Part shown: positions 22,115-34,819 of the stretch, piece by piece | Layout: each line of letters starts with the position of its first letter | How positions within the stretch are numbered: the stretch's first letter is position 1 | Assembly: GCA_014843695.1 (NCBI GenBank) | Contig: CM026403.1 | Span: 43,989,516-44,053,515 of the forward strand | Source of the DNA: Archivesica marissinica | Lineage: Eukaryota > Mollusca > Bivalvia > Venerida > Vesicomyidae | Direction of reading: 5' to 3' | DNA length: 64,000 nucleotides | Position numbers and translations under genes: made by a program | The notes under the pieces: generated by a model | Seen by the model: only the letters and a program-made list of their open reading frames with translations | Database searches by the model: none | Told to the model about the DNA's origin: nothing

Positions 22115-23040
22115 TGATTACTTATCGCCCTATCCCACGGACGACCCTTGATTAACTGTACACTCATACATATAATTATTTTCACAAATACGCTCCTGCG
22201 TGTGTATTTCAAGTGGCACGACCAACACTGTCCGATTTGTTCGTCACGTTCATAGTCTAGCATACTAGTGTTTAATACGAACAATAATTTCTAAATGGAT
22301 CGCATTGTTTTGTTGTTATTTTTTCTTTATTCATATAACCGCCATAACCTAAGCCGCCAGCGTCCAAAATAAGTTTTAATGTAGGCGTTAACATATCAAT
22401 ATTGCAGTTGCAACTTGCCCTATTAATATATATGGACACATTTTTGCAAATATCTAGTTTGTAAAACTACTACTTTGCCTAGTACCATTTGAAGGTATCT
22501 GATGCGATCAATAGACGACGCAAAGCCTAATTGTCACAGTGTCCTGAAATCTGAAACAGCATTGACTTCGGTCATTCTCTAACGTAATATTCTTGTTTCT
22601 GAAATTAAAACACCTGTCCCGACAATACCGAATTTTTGGTCGGGAAGCAAATGCATCTGTCTTATGCTAACGACCATTCAAACTTGAACAAACTAGTTTG
22701 TTCAAAATAACTTGAAAATAATGCATCATCAAAATGAACATAAGTAAGTAAGTACATTTGTTAGCGGGTATACAAAAAAACAAGTGTAAACTTATGTTTA
22801 GGTGTCTGAGGTCAACAGTAGTTTCAGGCAGGTCAACACAACCACACACCAGCTTCAACATAAATATATAAGTATACAGTATTACATCGTTTGATGTAAT
22901 TAAATCACGAGGAGTACGAATGCACTAGTATAATTAGTACAATGCGAACAACCTAAATGTATTATTTTATATTAATTACGTGCAATGAAAATCAATAACA
23001 ACTTTAATAAACAACACCCAAGCATATTTTATCAAAGGTA
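22115..23040. other. Non-coding stretch
   Basis: No gene is recognised on either strand. The sequence is AT-rich with short chance frames only. Confidence 0.4.
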
Positions 23041-23061
23041 TTCAATTGGTTAATGTCACGG

Positions 23062-23250
23062 ACTTGTCGCCTATCATCCCTGATGGTCACAGGTTCAATC
23101 CCCGCTCTAACCGTGTGTCTTTTATAGGAAAACAATGTCAGTTTCTTATAGAATGTGGTGCTCCAAGTACTGGTTAACTGCTGGAGCCTGCCCAGGAAAG
23201 TTGTTGTTAAGTAAACTGTCCGTCGCTCAAATTAGCAATCGGTAGCGACA
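23062..23250 (+). repeat. tRNA-derived SINE, family B, copy 1
   Basis: A B-box-like AGGTTCAATCCCCGC is followed by the body AGTACTGGTTAACTGCTGGA and GCCTGCCCAGGAAA. The same body occurs on the minus strand at about 45,450-45,655. Confidence 0.7.
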
Positions 23251-23549
23251 ATACATAACTTAAAAATGAAGGTCTAATATCAATAATATTAATAAATGAC
23301 ATCGTAAGTAATGATGGCGGACGGTATAAAATACTGATTACAAATAAGCTAATAACAGAAATAGGATAGGTGAATATTATTAAATAGTAAACGCTGTTCC
23401 GAAAGCATTGACATATAATTTATTATACTAACACCATATAGAAAATGTGCACTTTTATAGTGAGCAATACTTTTTCGTTACAAGTTTAGAATGATGGATT
23501 TTACTACCATGAGGAAGACAATAATGGGTAAATCCTTCACCATCTCAGT

Positions 23550-26500
23550 ACCATTGATACCTAAAGTATAACTTCACAGTACTAATATACCTAGGGTAAA
23601 TCTAACACAGTACCATTATACCTAAGTATAACTAGCTCAGTATCATTCATACCTAAAGTATAACTATCTCAGTACCATTGCATACCTAAAGTATAAATAT
23701 CTCAGTACCATTGATACCTAGAGTATAACTAACTCAGTACCATTGTATACCTAAAGTATAACTATCTCAGTACCATTGATACCTAAAGTGTAAATCTCAT
23801 ACATTGCATACTAATATAACTATATGAGTATCATTCATACCTAAAGTATAATATCTCATATCATTGCATACCTAAAAATAACTATCTCAGTACCATTGCA
23901 TACCCAAAGTATAACTATCTCAGTACATTGCATACCTAAAGTATAAATATCTCAGTACCATTGCATACCTAAAGTATAACTATCTCAGTACCATTGCATA
24001 CCTAAAGTATAACTATCTCAGTACCATTGCATACCTAAAGTATAACTATCTCAGTACCATTGCATACCTAAAGTATAACTATCTCAGTACCATTGCATAC
24101 CTAAAGTATAACTATCTCAGTACCATTGCATACCCAAAGTATAACTATCTCAGTACCATTGCATACCTAAAGTATAACTATCTCAGTACCATTGCATACC
24201 TAAAGTATAACTATCTCAGTACCATTGCATACCTAAAGTATAACTATCTCAGTACCATTGCATACCTAAAGTATAACTATCTCAGTACCATTGCATACCT
24301 AAAGTATAACTATCTCAGTACCATTGCATACCTAAAGTATAACTATCTCAGTACCATTGCATACCTAAAGTATAACTATCTCAGTACCATTGCATACCTA
24401 AAGTATAACTATCTCAGTACCATTGCATACCTAAAGTATAACTATCTCAGTACCATTGCATACCTAAAGTATAACTATCTCAGTACCATTGCACACCTAA
24501 AGTATAACTATCTCAATACCATTGCATACCTAAAGTATAACTATCTCAGTATCATTGCATACCTAAAGTATAACTATCTCAGTATCATTGCACACCTAAA
24601 GTATAACTATCTCAGTACCATTGCATACCTAAAGTATAACTATCTCAGTACCATTGCATACCTAAAGTATAACTATCTCAGTACCATTGCACACCTAAAG
24701 TATAACTATCTCAGTACCATTGCATACCTAAAGTATAACTATCTCAGTACCATTGCATACCTAAAGAATAACTATCTCAGTATCATTGCATACCTAAAGT
24801 ATAACTATCTCAGTACCATTGCACACCTAAAGTATAACTATCTCAATACCATTGCATACCTAAAGTATAACTATCTCAGTACCATTGCATACCTAAAGTA
24901 TAACTATCTCAGTACCATTGCATACCTAAAGTATAACTATCTCAGTACCATTGCATACCTAAAGTATAACTATCTCAGTATGTTTGCATACCCAAAGTAT
25001 AACTATCTCAGTACCATTGCATACCTAAAGTATAACTATCTCAGTACCATTGCACACCTAAAGTATAACTATCTCAGTACCATTGCATACCTAAAGTATA
25101 ACTATCTCAGTACCATTGCATACCTAAAGTATAACTATCTCAGTACCATTGCATACCTAAAGTATAACTATCTCAGTACCATTGCATACCTAAAGTATAA
25201 CTATCTCAGTATGTTTGCATACCCAGAGTATAACTATCTCAGTACCATTGCACACCTAAAGTATAACTATCTCAATACCATTGCATACCTAAAGTATAAC
25301 TATCTCAGTACCATTGCATACCTAAAGTATAACTATCTCAGTATCATTGCATACCTAAAGTATAACTATCTCAATACCATTGCATACCTAAAGTATAACT
25401 TTCTCAATACCATTGCATACCTAAAGTATAACTATCTCAGTATGTTTGCATACCCAGAGTATAACTATCTCAGTACCATTACAGAACTAAAGTGTAACTA
25501 ACTCAGTACCATTGCATACCTAAAGTATAACTATCTCAGTACCATTACAGAACTAAAGTGTAACTAACTCAATACCATTGCACACCTAAAGTATAACTAT
25601 ATCAGTACCATTACAGAACTAAAGTGTAACTAACTCAGTATCATTGCATACCTAAAGTATAACTATCTCAGTATCATTGCATACCTAAAGAATAACTATC
25701 TCAGTACCATTGCATACCCAAAGTATAAATATCTCAGTATCATTGCATACCTAAAGTATAACTATCTCAGTACCATTGCATACCCAAAGTATAACTATCT
25801 CAGTACCATTGCATACCTAGAGTATAACTAGCTCAGTACCATTGCATACCTAGAGTATAACTAGCTCAGTATCATTGCATACCTAAAGTATAACTATCTC
25901 AGTACCATTGCATACCTAAAGTATAACTATATCAGTACCATTGCATACCTAAAGTATAAATATCTCAGTACCATTGCATACCTAGAGTATAACTAGCTCA
26001 GTACCATTGCATACCTAAAGTATAACTATCTCAGTACCATTGCATACCTAAAGTATAACTATCTCAGTACCATTGCATACCTAAAGTATAACTATCTCAG
26101 TACCATTGCATACCTAAAGTATAACTATCTCAGTACCATTGCATACCTAAAGTATAACTATCTCAGTACCATTGCATACCTAAAGTATAACTATCTCAGT
26201 ACCATTGCATACCTAAAGTATAACTATCTCAGTACCATTGCATACCTAAAGTATAACTATCTCAGTACCATTGCATACCTAAAGTATAACTATCTCAGTA
26301 CCATTGCATACCTAAAGTATAACTATCTCAGTACCATTGCATACCTAAAGTATAACTATCTCAGTACCATTGCATACCTAAAGTATAACTATCTCAGTAC
26401 CATTGCATACCTAAAGTATAACTATCTCAGTACCATTGCATACCTAAAGTATAACTATCTCAGTACCATTGCATACCTAAAGTATAACTATCTCAGTACC

Positions 26501-27085
26501 ATTGCATACCTAAAGTATAACTATCTCAGTACCATTGCATACCTAAAGTATAACTATCTCAGTACCATTGCATACCTAAAGTATAACTATCTCAGTACCA
26601 TTGCATACCCAAAGTATATCTATCTCAATACCATTGCATACCTAACGTATAACTATCTCAGTACCATTGCATACCCAAAGTATAACTATCTCAGTATCAT
26701 TGCATACCTAAAGTATAACTATCTCAGTACCATTGCATACCTAAAGTATAGCTATATCAGTACCATTGTATACCTAAAGTATAACTATCTCAGTATCATT
26801 GCATACCTAAAGTATAACTATCTCAGTACCATTGCATATCTAAAGTATAACTATCTCAGTACCATTGTATACCTAAAGTATAACTATCTCCGTACCATTG
26901 TATACCTAAAGTATAACTATCTCAATATCATTGCACATCTAAAGTATAACTATATCAGTACCATTGCATACCTAAAGTATAACTATCTCAGTACCATTGC
27001 ATACCTAAAGTATAACTATCTCAATATCATTGCACACCTAAAGTATAACTATATCAGTACCATTGCATACCTAAAGTATAACTAC
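23550..27085 (+). repeat. 33-bp satellite, about 105 units
   Basis: The unit contains CATACCTAAAGTATAACTAT followed by CTCAGTACCATTG. Units at the left edge are diverged and shortened. The middle (about 24,000-24,480 and 26,010-26,600) is almost uniform, which suggests recent homogenisation, while other zones carry shared variants (CACACC, GTATGTTTG, TTACAGAA). The period is a multiple of three, so long open frames arise by chance. No unique spacers are present. Confidence 0.97.
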
Positions 27086-27440
27086 ATTACACAGTAGGCG
27101 GTAAGCGTACATTCTGCCTGTCCGTGACGGACGGAATTTTATCTAGGAGGAATATCGCGGCGTTTGTCAGGAGGACAGCGGGAGGAAAGTCGTATGTCCT
27201 CCCGCGCATTTCTCGACGGAACATTTCCACGGCAATTTGCTGCGATGCAGCAATAATCGGCGCTAAATATATAGTTAACGGCCATCCAATATCTCGATAG
27301 ATACACTTTTTGTATCCTCCAGTTTCTCCAGATCATAAACATTGGACATAACATGTACAATGAAATATAAGTTTGATTAACTCAAACAATGGTTGCACTC
27401 AACTTCAATAGTGGGTCCGTCAATTAGACTGTTGTACTCA
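27086..27440. other. Non-coding stretch between satellite and Gag
   Basis: A GC-richer block at about 27,100-27,250 includes a hairpin-forming pair (GCGGGAGGA and TCCTCCCGC). It could be the 5' flank of the retroelement, but no LTR could be defined. Confidence 0.35.
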
Positions 27441-27960
27441 ATATAAATGCAAATATAGGCATACTACATGCTGGTTGTTGTTATTCTTATGTTCCGCCCC
27501 ACGAAACGTACACTAGGAGTAACATTGCAAATAATATAAATGCACATATAGGCATACTACGTGCTGATGGTGGTTCTTATGTTCCGCACCATGAAACGTA
27601 CACTAGGAGTAACATTGCAAATAGTGTAAATGCAAACGTAGTCATACTACGTGCTGGTGGTGGTTCTTATGTTCCGCCCCATGAAACGTACACTAGGAGT
27701 AACATTGCAAATAATATAAATGCACATATAGGCATACTACGTGCTGGTGGTGGTTCTTATGTTCCGCCCCATGAAACGTACACTAGGAGTAACATTGCAA
27801 ATAGTGTAAATGCAAACGTAGTCATACTACGTGCTGGTGGTGGTTCTTATGTTCCGCCCCATGAAACGTACACTAGGAGTAACATTGCAAATAGTGTAAA
27901 TGCAAACGTAGGCATACTACGTGCTGGTGGTTATTCATATGATTTGCCTCAAAGCTCCGT
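27441..27960 (+). repeat. 90-bp tandem repeat inside Gag, about 5.8 units
   Basis: Each unit includes GTTCCGCCCCATGAAACGTA and CACTAGGAGTAACATTGCAA. The repeat stays open in the Gag frame and encodes a 30-residue unit with AGGGSYVPPHETYTRSNIAN. The units are 90-95% alike. Confidence 0.92.
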
Positions 27961-28861
27961 TATACAGGTTGATAACCTGCTAGAAATGTCCGCACCCCAT
28001 GTGCATATTAGCCCGAATCTAACGTACAATAAATTTGCCAAAACAAATTCTAGAGCTGATATTGTTGACCCACGCCATACATTACGTTAATTTACAAATG
28101 CTGTAACTGTAGATACATATCAGACGCCACATACGCATGGTAGGTATACGTCGCTAGTGCACGAGCCGATATTCAGTAAGAAACCAGCTCAACCGATTAC
28201 GTATTATACACCACAGGCTAGTAGGCAATAAATAAAACCTGATACGTTTGATGGGACTAGTAGTGAGTGATCCGATTATGTTATACATTTTGAGCAAGCA
28301 GCAACATGGAATAGATGGGACGATTCTCAAAAAGCATGTATGCTATCTATACATTTACGGAGTGAAGCACAACGATTGCTATCAACTCTTACTCAACCAC
28401 AGCTGAATGTCTATGATGAGATTAAAAGAGTCTTAACACGAAGGGTCAGCTATCACGAGAGAGAGTTGGCCTATCGTTGTGAATTCCGGAACAGGAACGA
28501 CTCATAGATGAATCGATCTCTGATTATGTGTACTCTTTACGCAAACTAGGACAGAAATCGTTTCCCTCAATGCCAGGCCAAGCTTTAGAAACGTGCATTA
28601 TAGATCAGCATATACATGGGTTAGGTAACTTCGACCTTCAAAAACATGTACAATTTGTCCACACGATTACAATAGATCAGGCAATAAGTGCAGCAGTAGA
28701 ATACTGTGCTTTACAAGGGTCCTTATATAAAGTGGCTAAGCCTATTGACATGAAAGGGAGGTAAATTCAATGGGTTCAGACAACATAGTTGCTTCCCCTA
28801 GACCGACAAATTTAAAAAAGGAGTGTAGTCTAAATGATTTGCAACAGATGTTATCGTCCTT

Positions 28862-29329
28862 TTTTAATGCCCATACATGCATGCAAATGCATTCACAAAA
28901 ACACACATAAGTGCCACACACACATTATGCCTACATACCTACATACCTACATACATACATATACATTTACACACATACCTATATATATAGTTATATATAT
29001 TTCTTTTAATACTGATGTGATTTTGCTAATTATCATGTAGGTAGTCACTTAATTGCTTTAAAAATTGTATGGCACTAATGTCCGAGTATTTGTAATATTT
29101 ATGCAGGAGATAGAGCTCCTGTTTACATATACGATATATACTGACATTAACAGATCTACTATCGCTTAAGAAATATGCTTTGTAAATACTAAAACCAATT
29201 ACTGAAAGAATTATGTTGATGAAAAAATACTTGGGAGTACATCACTTTATATCCAATAATCATATATTTGAGTTTCCGATTCCAATTTGACGTAGCATGA
29301 ATGAAATGTGATTCCATATTTCATCAACT
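28862..29329. mobile_element. 468-bp insertion in Gag with 15-bp target duplication
   Basis: GATGTTATCGTCCTT occurs at 28,847-28,861 and again at 29,330-29,344, directly flanking the insert. Removing the insert joins a sensible Gag frame on both sides. The length of the duplication fits target-primed reverse transcription. The insert contains a degenerate ACATACCTACAT microsatellite and no recognised gene, and its source family is unknown. Confidence 0.75.
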
Positions 29330-29692
29330 GATGTTATCGTCCTTATTAGATCAGAAACTTGAACAGAAATTTTCTAAGAAAAAGTTAAAAAGAAATAATT
29401 CTGGTGTTTCTAATCGTAGCTAATTGGTTGGGACTCAAACTGGTTATAGAACACAACACCAAGGTTACATGCATCCCAATGGTTTCCGTAGTAACAGGTA
29501 TAACAATTATCCCCGAAACAACGCATGTTACAATCAGGGTTCAGGAAATAGGGATAGTGTTTGTAGTTATTGTCATCGAAGGAGCCATGTAGAAAGTCGT
29601 TATTATGAAAATCAAAGAGCTTCTAATGCTAAAAAAACTGTCAGCAAATCTAGGCCAAATGCTGAGTTAAAAAATCCTGTGGTTCAATCCAT

Positions 29693-30830
29693 GTGCGGAG
29701 AATGATATGCCATGTACGGAGAACGATATGTCATGTGCGGAGAATGATATGTCATGTGCGGAGAATGATATGCCATGTGCGGAGGATGATATGTCATGTG
29801 CGGAGAATGATATGCCATATGCGGAGGATGATATGTCATGTGCGGAGGATGATATGCCATGTGCGGATAATAATATGCCATGTGCGGAGAATGATATGCC
29901 ATGTGCGGATGATGATATGCCCGTTGTGGAGAATGATATGCCATATGCGGAGGATGATATGTCCTTTGCGGAGAATGATATGCTGTATGCGGAGAATGAT
30001 ATGACATGTGCTGAGAATGATATGTCATGTGCGGAGGATGATATGCCATGTGCGGAGAATGATATGACATGTACGGAGAATGATATGCCATGTGCGGAGA
30101 ATGATATGCCATGTACGGAGAACGATATGTCATGTGCGGAGAATGATATGTCAGGTGCGGAGAATGATATGCCATGTGCGGAGGATGATATGCCATGTGC
30201 GGAGGATGATATGTCATGTGCGGAGAATGATATGCCATATGCGGAGAATGATATGACATGTGCGGAGAATGATATGTCATGTGCGGTGGATGATATGCCA
30301 TGTGCGGAGAATGATATGACATGTACGGAGAATGACATGCCATGTGCGGAGAATGACATGCCATATGCGGGGGATGATATGTCATGTGCGGAGAATGATA
30401 TGCCATGTGCGGAGAATGATATGCCATGTACGGAGAACGATATGTCATGTGCGGAGAATGATATGTCATGTGCGGAGAATGATATGCCATGTGCGGAGGA
30501 TGATATGTCATGTGCGGAGGATGATATGCTATGTGCGGATAATAATATGCCATATGCGGAAAATGATATGCCATGTGCAGATGATGATATGTCATGTGCG
30601 GAGAATGATATGCCATGTGCGGATGATGATATGCCCGTTGTGGAGAATGATATGCCATATGCGGAGGATGATATGTCCTGTGCGGAGAATGATATGCCAT
30701 ATGTGGAGAATGATTATGTGCGGAGAATGATATGTCATGTGCGGGGGATGATATGCCATGTGCGGAGAATGATATGTCATGTGCGGAGGATGATATGTCC
30801 TGCACGGAGAATGGTTTGCCATGTGCGTAA
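29693..30830 (+). repeat. 21-bp satellite, about 54 units
   Basis: Variants of GATATGCCATGTGCGGAGAA(T) repeat without spacers, starting at the very end of the Gag reading frame. Higher-order blocks are visible: the segment around 29,865-29,990 recurs at about 30,535-30,690. The open frames on both strands are by-products of the period. Confidence 0.96.
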
Positions 30831-30950
30831 AAGTACCAGAGGAGACTCTGGAATGGGTCTCGTTCTGTATCATTGCACTATCCTCTAAAATGACTAACTT
30901 CTTCAGGAGGCGTCGTTCATATGGGCAACCGGTAGCGACGATAAATAAAC
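30828..30950 (+). repeat. SINE family C, 5'-truncated copy
   Basis: CAGAGGAGACTCTGGAATGG, TCATTGCACTATCCTCTAAA and CTTCAGGAGGCGTC match the family C body at 20,840-20,985. It abuts the 21-bp satellite. Confidence 0.85.
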
Positions 30951-31232
30951 GTACCCCCTGGACTCACTTTAAGTTTAAATAATTTTCTTTTATAAAGATA
31001 GTATTGTGTGTGTACTTGCCTGCGGGGGTGACTGTGTGCATGACTGCGTACATAAATGCATACTGACCAGGTACTCGAAACACGGATGGCTTGTCCCATG
31101 ACTGTACGGTATAGAGGCCAGACAGGAATATGAATACAATCCGAGCTCGTGTCCAAGCTACCATGCTAGAGAGTGTAGCGTGTCCAGTGTCTTTCGCTAT
31201 GTTATATGTTTATAAATACTAACATGCATTAC

Positions 31233-32165
31233 ATTTTGGAATCGTCGCTACTGTTTGCCTAAATGAGCGACATCTCCTGAAGTCATTTTCATAGTACCGT
31301 ATTTAGCTATGTATAGTGCGCTACCGTGTATAGTGCGCACCCACGATCTGGCACGAAAATCGGCGGAAAAACTGAGTTCCGATGTATACTGCGCACGTGA
31401 AAAACGCAATTTTCCAAGTCAAAATTTAACATTTCTCAAGAATCGCTAAAAATTGTGCTCCGTGATTTTTACAACTTATATTAATCACTCGAGATATACC
31501 TCATCGAGTAACGGTAACGCACTCAGGCACACCTGCTCAAATTTCTCGACACGTTCTCAAACATCTCGACACGTTCTCAAACATGTCAGCAGATGCTCAA
31601 ACTTCTCAACACGTGAAGCCTACCTAATTAACTGGGACCCATTGTGAAAGGTTTGTCGAAATTAATTATCGCTACAATTTTTTTATGCAATGCATTGTAC
31701 ATTGTACGGCGAAGTACGCGAAAAGTACGGGAAATATTACATACGATAAAACCACGTGATGTTATCAAATCGCCATTTTTTATGCATTTACTAATTTCAA
31801 TTAAATTCTTCAAAGTTTGCCAAAATAAACGAAATATATGCTAATTTTGTGGTCTTATTCATTTGATTTATTTATATAGACTATCGGCAACTGGTTTTAA
31901 TAGCTAGTTTATAACGATTGTCGAATGTAACAACTTATAGAATGACTGTGAGCCGTTCGGGTCGAATTTCAGATTTTTCACGAAATATTGGTCAATTTTG
32001 GTCCGGAAAAAAATGTCCTGATGTCTGTACTGGTGTATAATGCGCAGTAGATAAAATGGATGAGGATTTCAGTAAGAAATGTGCGCACTATACATAGCTA
32101 AATACGGTATATTTTGGAGGATAATGCAATGATACAGGCAGCGACCCATCCAAGAGTCTTCGAGC
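31233..32165 (-). repeat. SINE family C copy split by a MITE
   Basis: The minus-strand body (ATGGGTCGCTGCCTGTATCA and CATTATCCTCCAAAATA) is found at 32,110-32,165. Its continuation (AATGACTTCAGGAGATGTCG, CAGTAGCGACGA) is at 31,233-31,294. Only the intervening TA-flanked element separates them. Confidence 0.85.
31297..32107. mobile_element. pogo/Tigger-like MITE, 811 bp
   Basis: The terminal inverted repeats are 25 bp and perfect, beginning CCGTATTTAGCTATGTATAG (31,297-31,321 and 32,083-32,107). They are flanked by TA at 31,295-31,296 and 32,108-32,109. CCGTATTTA-type ends with TA duplication suggest the pogo/Tigger group. No transposase is encoded. A fragment like a family A SINE tail lies inside at about 31,474-31,510. 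Confidence 0.88.
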
Positions 32166-32343
32166 GACTGACGCACTAGCAGATTGATTCACATTGAAAT
32201 GTTTTTAGTTATTTCATCGCTTTCTATCCCCTCCCAATCCCCATCTGTTTTAACACCCTGTAATTATTCCTGGGGACATGTATGAACATAATATCATTAG
32301 GAATTAGATTGTTCAAATTGTGAGTAGCTGTGATGCTATTCTC

Positions 32344-33470
32344 TCATCGTATTGACAAAATCTTAAACCAATATTGTATTATTCGTACATATCTGTTAAT
32401 ATATAATGGGTACCTTCCCAGCTCCCCATATATAACTGCATTACTGGTACCTTGTTTTACGCCTAGTACCATTTTACAATATTTCAAATGCAAATGTTCA
32501 ATGCTTCGTGATTTACTGAAGCCTGTTACTTCGCAACCGTAGTATATTATTGATGACACGAACGAATCGAATAGTTGTAATGCAATGTAACCCATGTAGT
32601 TGAAATTGTTAACTATTTCTATTTCTATACACAAATTAATATGTATAGTTACATACATGTATGCAAATCATGGATAACAATATTGTAAATATATTCAAAG
32701 AAATTATATGACATAAGTACATAATCAATCATATGATGATATGTACGTAAAACTACCAACCCCACTATCGTCCCCCAATGGGTCTATACATGTACTAATA
32801 ATCTTCAAATCGCTAATTAAACAAATATCGAATGATTTATTTCCAGAAGTATGAACAGATTTATCCATAGAAAAAATCTAACTGGAAGGTCACCGGGATG
32901 ACCAATTTTACTATATTCATATTTATCTAATATATGTTTATATTTATCATAATCACGAGTATTTGGTAAAATATCAGACCGTTCACCACATCTAGTATTA
33001 AGATCCCCAATTACCGATACGTGTCCATATTCTTTATATTTGTGAATATTATTTTCTAACATTTCAAAGAAACCAATATATTATGAGATAAGTAATAGAC
33101 TGAGTTACTCGGTGGTATTTGCAGCAAACATATATACAGATCATCAACGAATCCGAAGAATGTTTCACATAGTTTTATCTAAATTAAACCAGTGTTATCA
33201 GTTTCAATGATAGATATATTATTTCGTAAAATACCTTTATAAACCAGACAAACTCCACCTTGTCCTCCTCTGGACTTGGAACTTTCAGACCTAGGTAGAA
33301 ACATAGATGCATATCCATTCAGAGAAAAAGTTACCATATTAGTAGTGCATGTGACTCTCCCTCGATTGCAGTAGGCAATGGCACTATCGCTCGTCACATT
33401 ATCTACCTTGTTACCAGCACCGATTCTACGCTTGGTTACGTTCCGATTCATGCCGGATCTGTCTAAAGTC
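32344..33470 (-). pseudogene. Degenerate LINE ORF2 fragments
   Basis: Reading the minus strand, endonuclease-domain pieces come first (SKSRGGQGGVCLVYKGIL at about 33,180-33,300; VIGDLNTRCGERSD at about 32,970-33,010). A post-RT piece follows (LFDSFVSSIIYYGCEV... VLGVKQGTSNAVIYGELGR, 32,344-32,600). The RT core is missing, so the copy has an internal deletion. The pieces resemble the full LINE at 39.4-52.0 kb but are clearly diverged from it. Confidence 0.8.
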
Positions 33471-33479
33471 GAGTCATGA

Positions 33480-34390
33480 TTATGCCAGATTTTTCTAAGA
33501 TTATGGTTAGGTATTCATATGCCATTTTGTCAAGGAGAGCCTCTCCTCGGGGTGGTTACGACCACGAAGCACTCAGGCAGTCCGGTGATAGTAACGGTAT
33601 GGTGTTGTAACCATCATTGTGTTGTGATTACTCACGAGATAAATGTAAGCATACATTATCATTTTGCAATCTTGGTTTGATATTCATATGGCTACTATTA
33701 TTGTTGAAGATAAGCAACTGTTGAGTAATGGTAGGCTTATACCACTCCGGATACATAAACTGTTGTCCCTAATAATGTAACACACGTATCAAGAAAGTGC
33801 TCTAAACAAACGTGTATGCAAATAATAGATAACTGAGACAGTTGAATGTGCATCAACTGTATATTCAGAAATAATTTACAAACACGAGGACATTTACCAT
33901 TACATGGTCATTCATGACTTTCATTTAACCTCACAAATCAGAATGATCAGTCATATGTACATATGTAAACCTGTGAAATATTAGCACATGTCAGTAGTAT
34001 ATTAGCACATTTCGTCAACAGGAAGGTATAAGAACAGAACATTTAGGCAGACTTGTACCTAGTACATCGTCAAATGTACATACATAATTATATAACATAT
34101 CTGTAAATACTAATTCTCTTGAATTAGAACAAAAGAATTTGCAATATTATCAATAGCAGAGGATGAGCTAAGTAGTAAACCCATCTCTTTGGATGTAAAC
34201 AAACGTGCGCCATTTTGAATTCTATTTATAGTAACTCATTTGCATATAAGGTAATATAAAGTAGGTCACGCGCGTGCGGGTTTATTTTTAGTATACGCGT
34301 CACTATAGAGCCACCTGATGACGTATCGCGCAACTACTGAGCTCGGTGTACGAAGGCGTATGTTCGGTGTCCATCTCGGACGATCTAGTA
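33480..34390. other. Non-coding stretch before the compact gene cluster
   Basis: No gene or repeat is recognised. The sequence becomes less AT-rich and gains CpG-containing words after about 34,260, where the compact cluster begins. Confidence 0.4.
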
Positions 34391-34533
34391 GCAGATTTGT
34401 ATATAAGTCTCTACGCGGTGGCCATTTTGGATGACCTTATATTTTTAGCGACCATGACGTAAAATAATTGAGTACTAATCTTTAAATACGTTCGTTCCGT
34501 CTCGAGACGAACCATTTTACCATAGGCGTGAAG

Positions 34534-34803
34534 ATGAAAACATCGTTTATACTTTCGACCCACGCGGTCGAAAAACACCTGAATGTGTACGATTTCGACA
34601 CCTCCGTGTTTCTTAGCGGGCGACTCATGTACGATTGCGTACATAAATGCCTGGATAAGCCGGATGAAGTTAAGCAAAACGGGAAACGAACTGAACTGAC
34701 AAAAACTTTCTTTTACGACATCGGTATACTGGGATATACTGATAGGTACAGTAACAGAGTGAAAGTGGTGTATAAGAAAACGACCAATGAGAGCTATAAA
34801 TAG
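34534..34803 (+). CDS. Unknown 89-residue protein, first gene of a compact cluster
   Basis: I do not recognise this protein. The ATG at 34,534 is used (MKTSFILSTHAVEKH...). It is charged, mixed alpha/beta in appearance, with DFDTSVFLSGRLMYDCVHK and FFYDIGILGYTDRYSNRVK, and has no membrane helix. TATA-like sequences stand upstream (TATATAAG near 34,400 and TTTAAATA near 34,482). The gene is intronless. The next gene starts about 190 bases downstream on the same strand behind its own promoter. This layout resembles a viral gene block. Confidence 0.55.
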   Translation: MKTSFILSTHAVEKHLNVYDFDTSVFLSGRLMYDCVHKCLDKPDEVKQNGKRTELTKTFFYDIGILGYTDRYSNRVKVVYKKTTNESYK

Positions 34804-34819
34804 ACACCAATGGGAACGA

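Larger units (their letters stand above)
27441..29705 (+). pseudogene. Ty3/Gypsy-type retrotransposon Gag, decayed
   Basis: The N-terminal part holds a 30-residue repeat. After it the retrotransposon-gag capsid domain can be read: KPDTFDG, HFEQAATWNRWDDSQKA, LRSEAQRLLSTL, then (after a frameshift near 28,500) DYVYSLRKLGQKSFP and TIDQAISAAVEYCAL. A basic region and a degenerate zinc knuckle VCSYCHRRSHVESRYY end it; the last Cys of the knuckle is replaced by Tyr. Stops lie near 28,090, 28,229, 28,268 and 28,505, with another shift near 28,760. A 468-bp insertion interrupts it at 28,862-29,329. No protease, reverse transcriptase or integrase follows. Confidence 0.85.

Noticed and set aside
23550..27085. 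CRISPR-like look of regular 33-bp repeats
   Set aside because: There are no unique spacers; the units are contiguous. The genome is animal and no cas genes are present.
27441..30830. A complete LTR retrotransposon
   Set aside because: Only Gag is found. No LTR pair, protease, reverse transcriptase or integrase could be recognised around it.
29684..30888. Long acidic and His/Pro-rich frames on both strands
   Set aside because: They arise from the 21-bp satellite at the end of Gag. Both strands are open simultaneously, as expected of a repeat.
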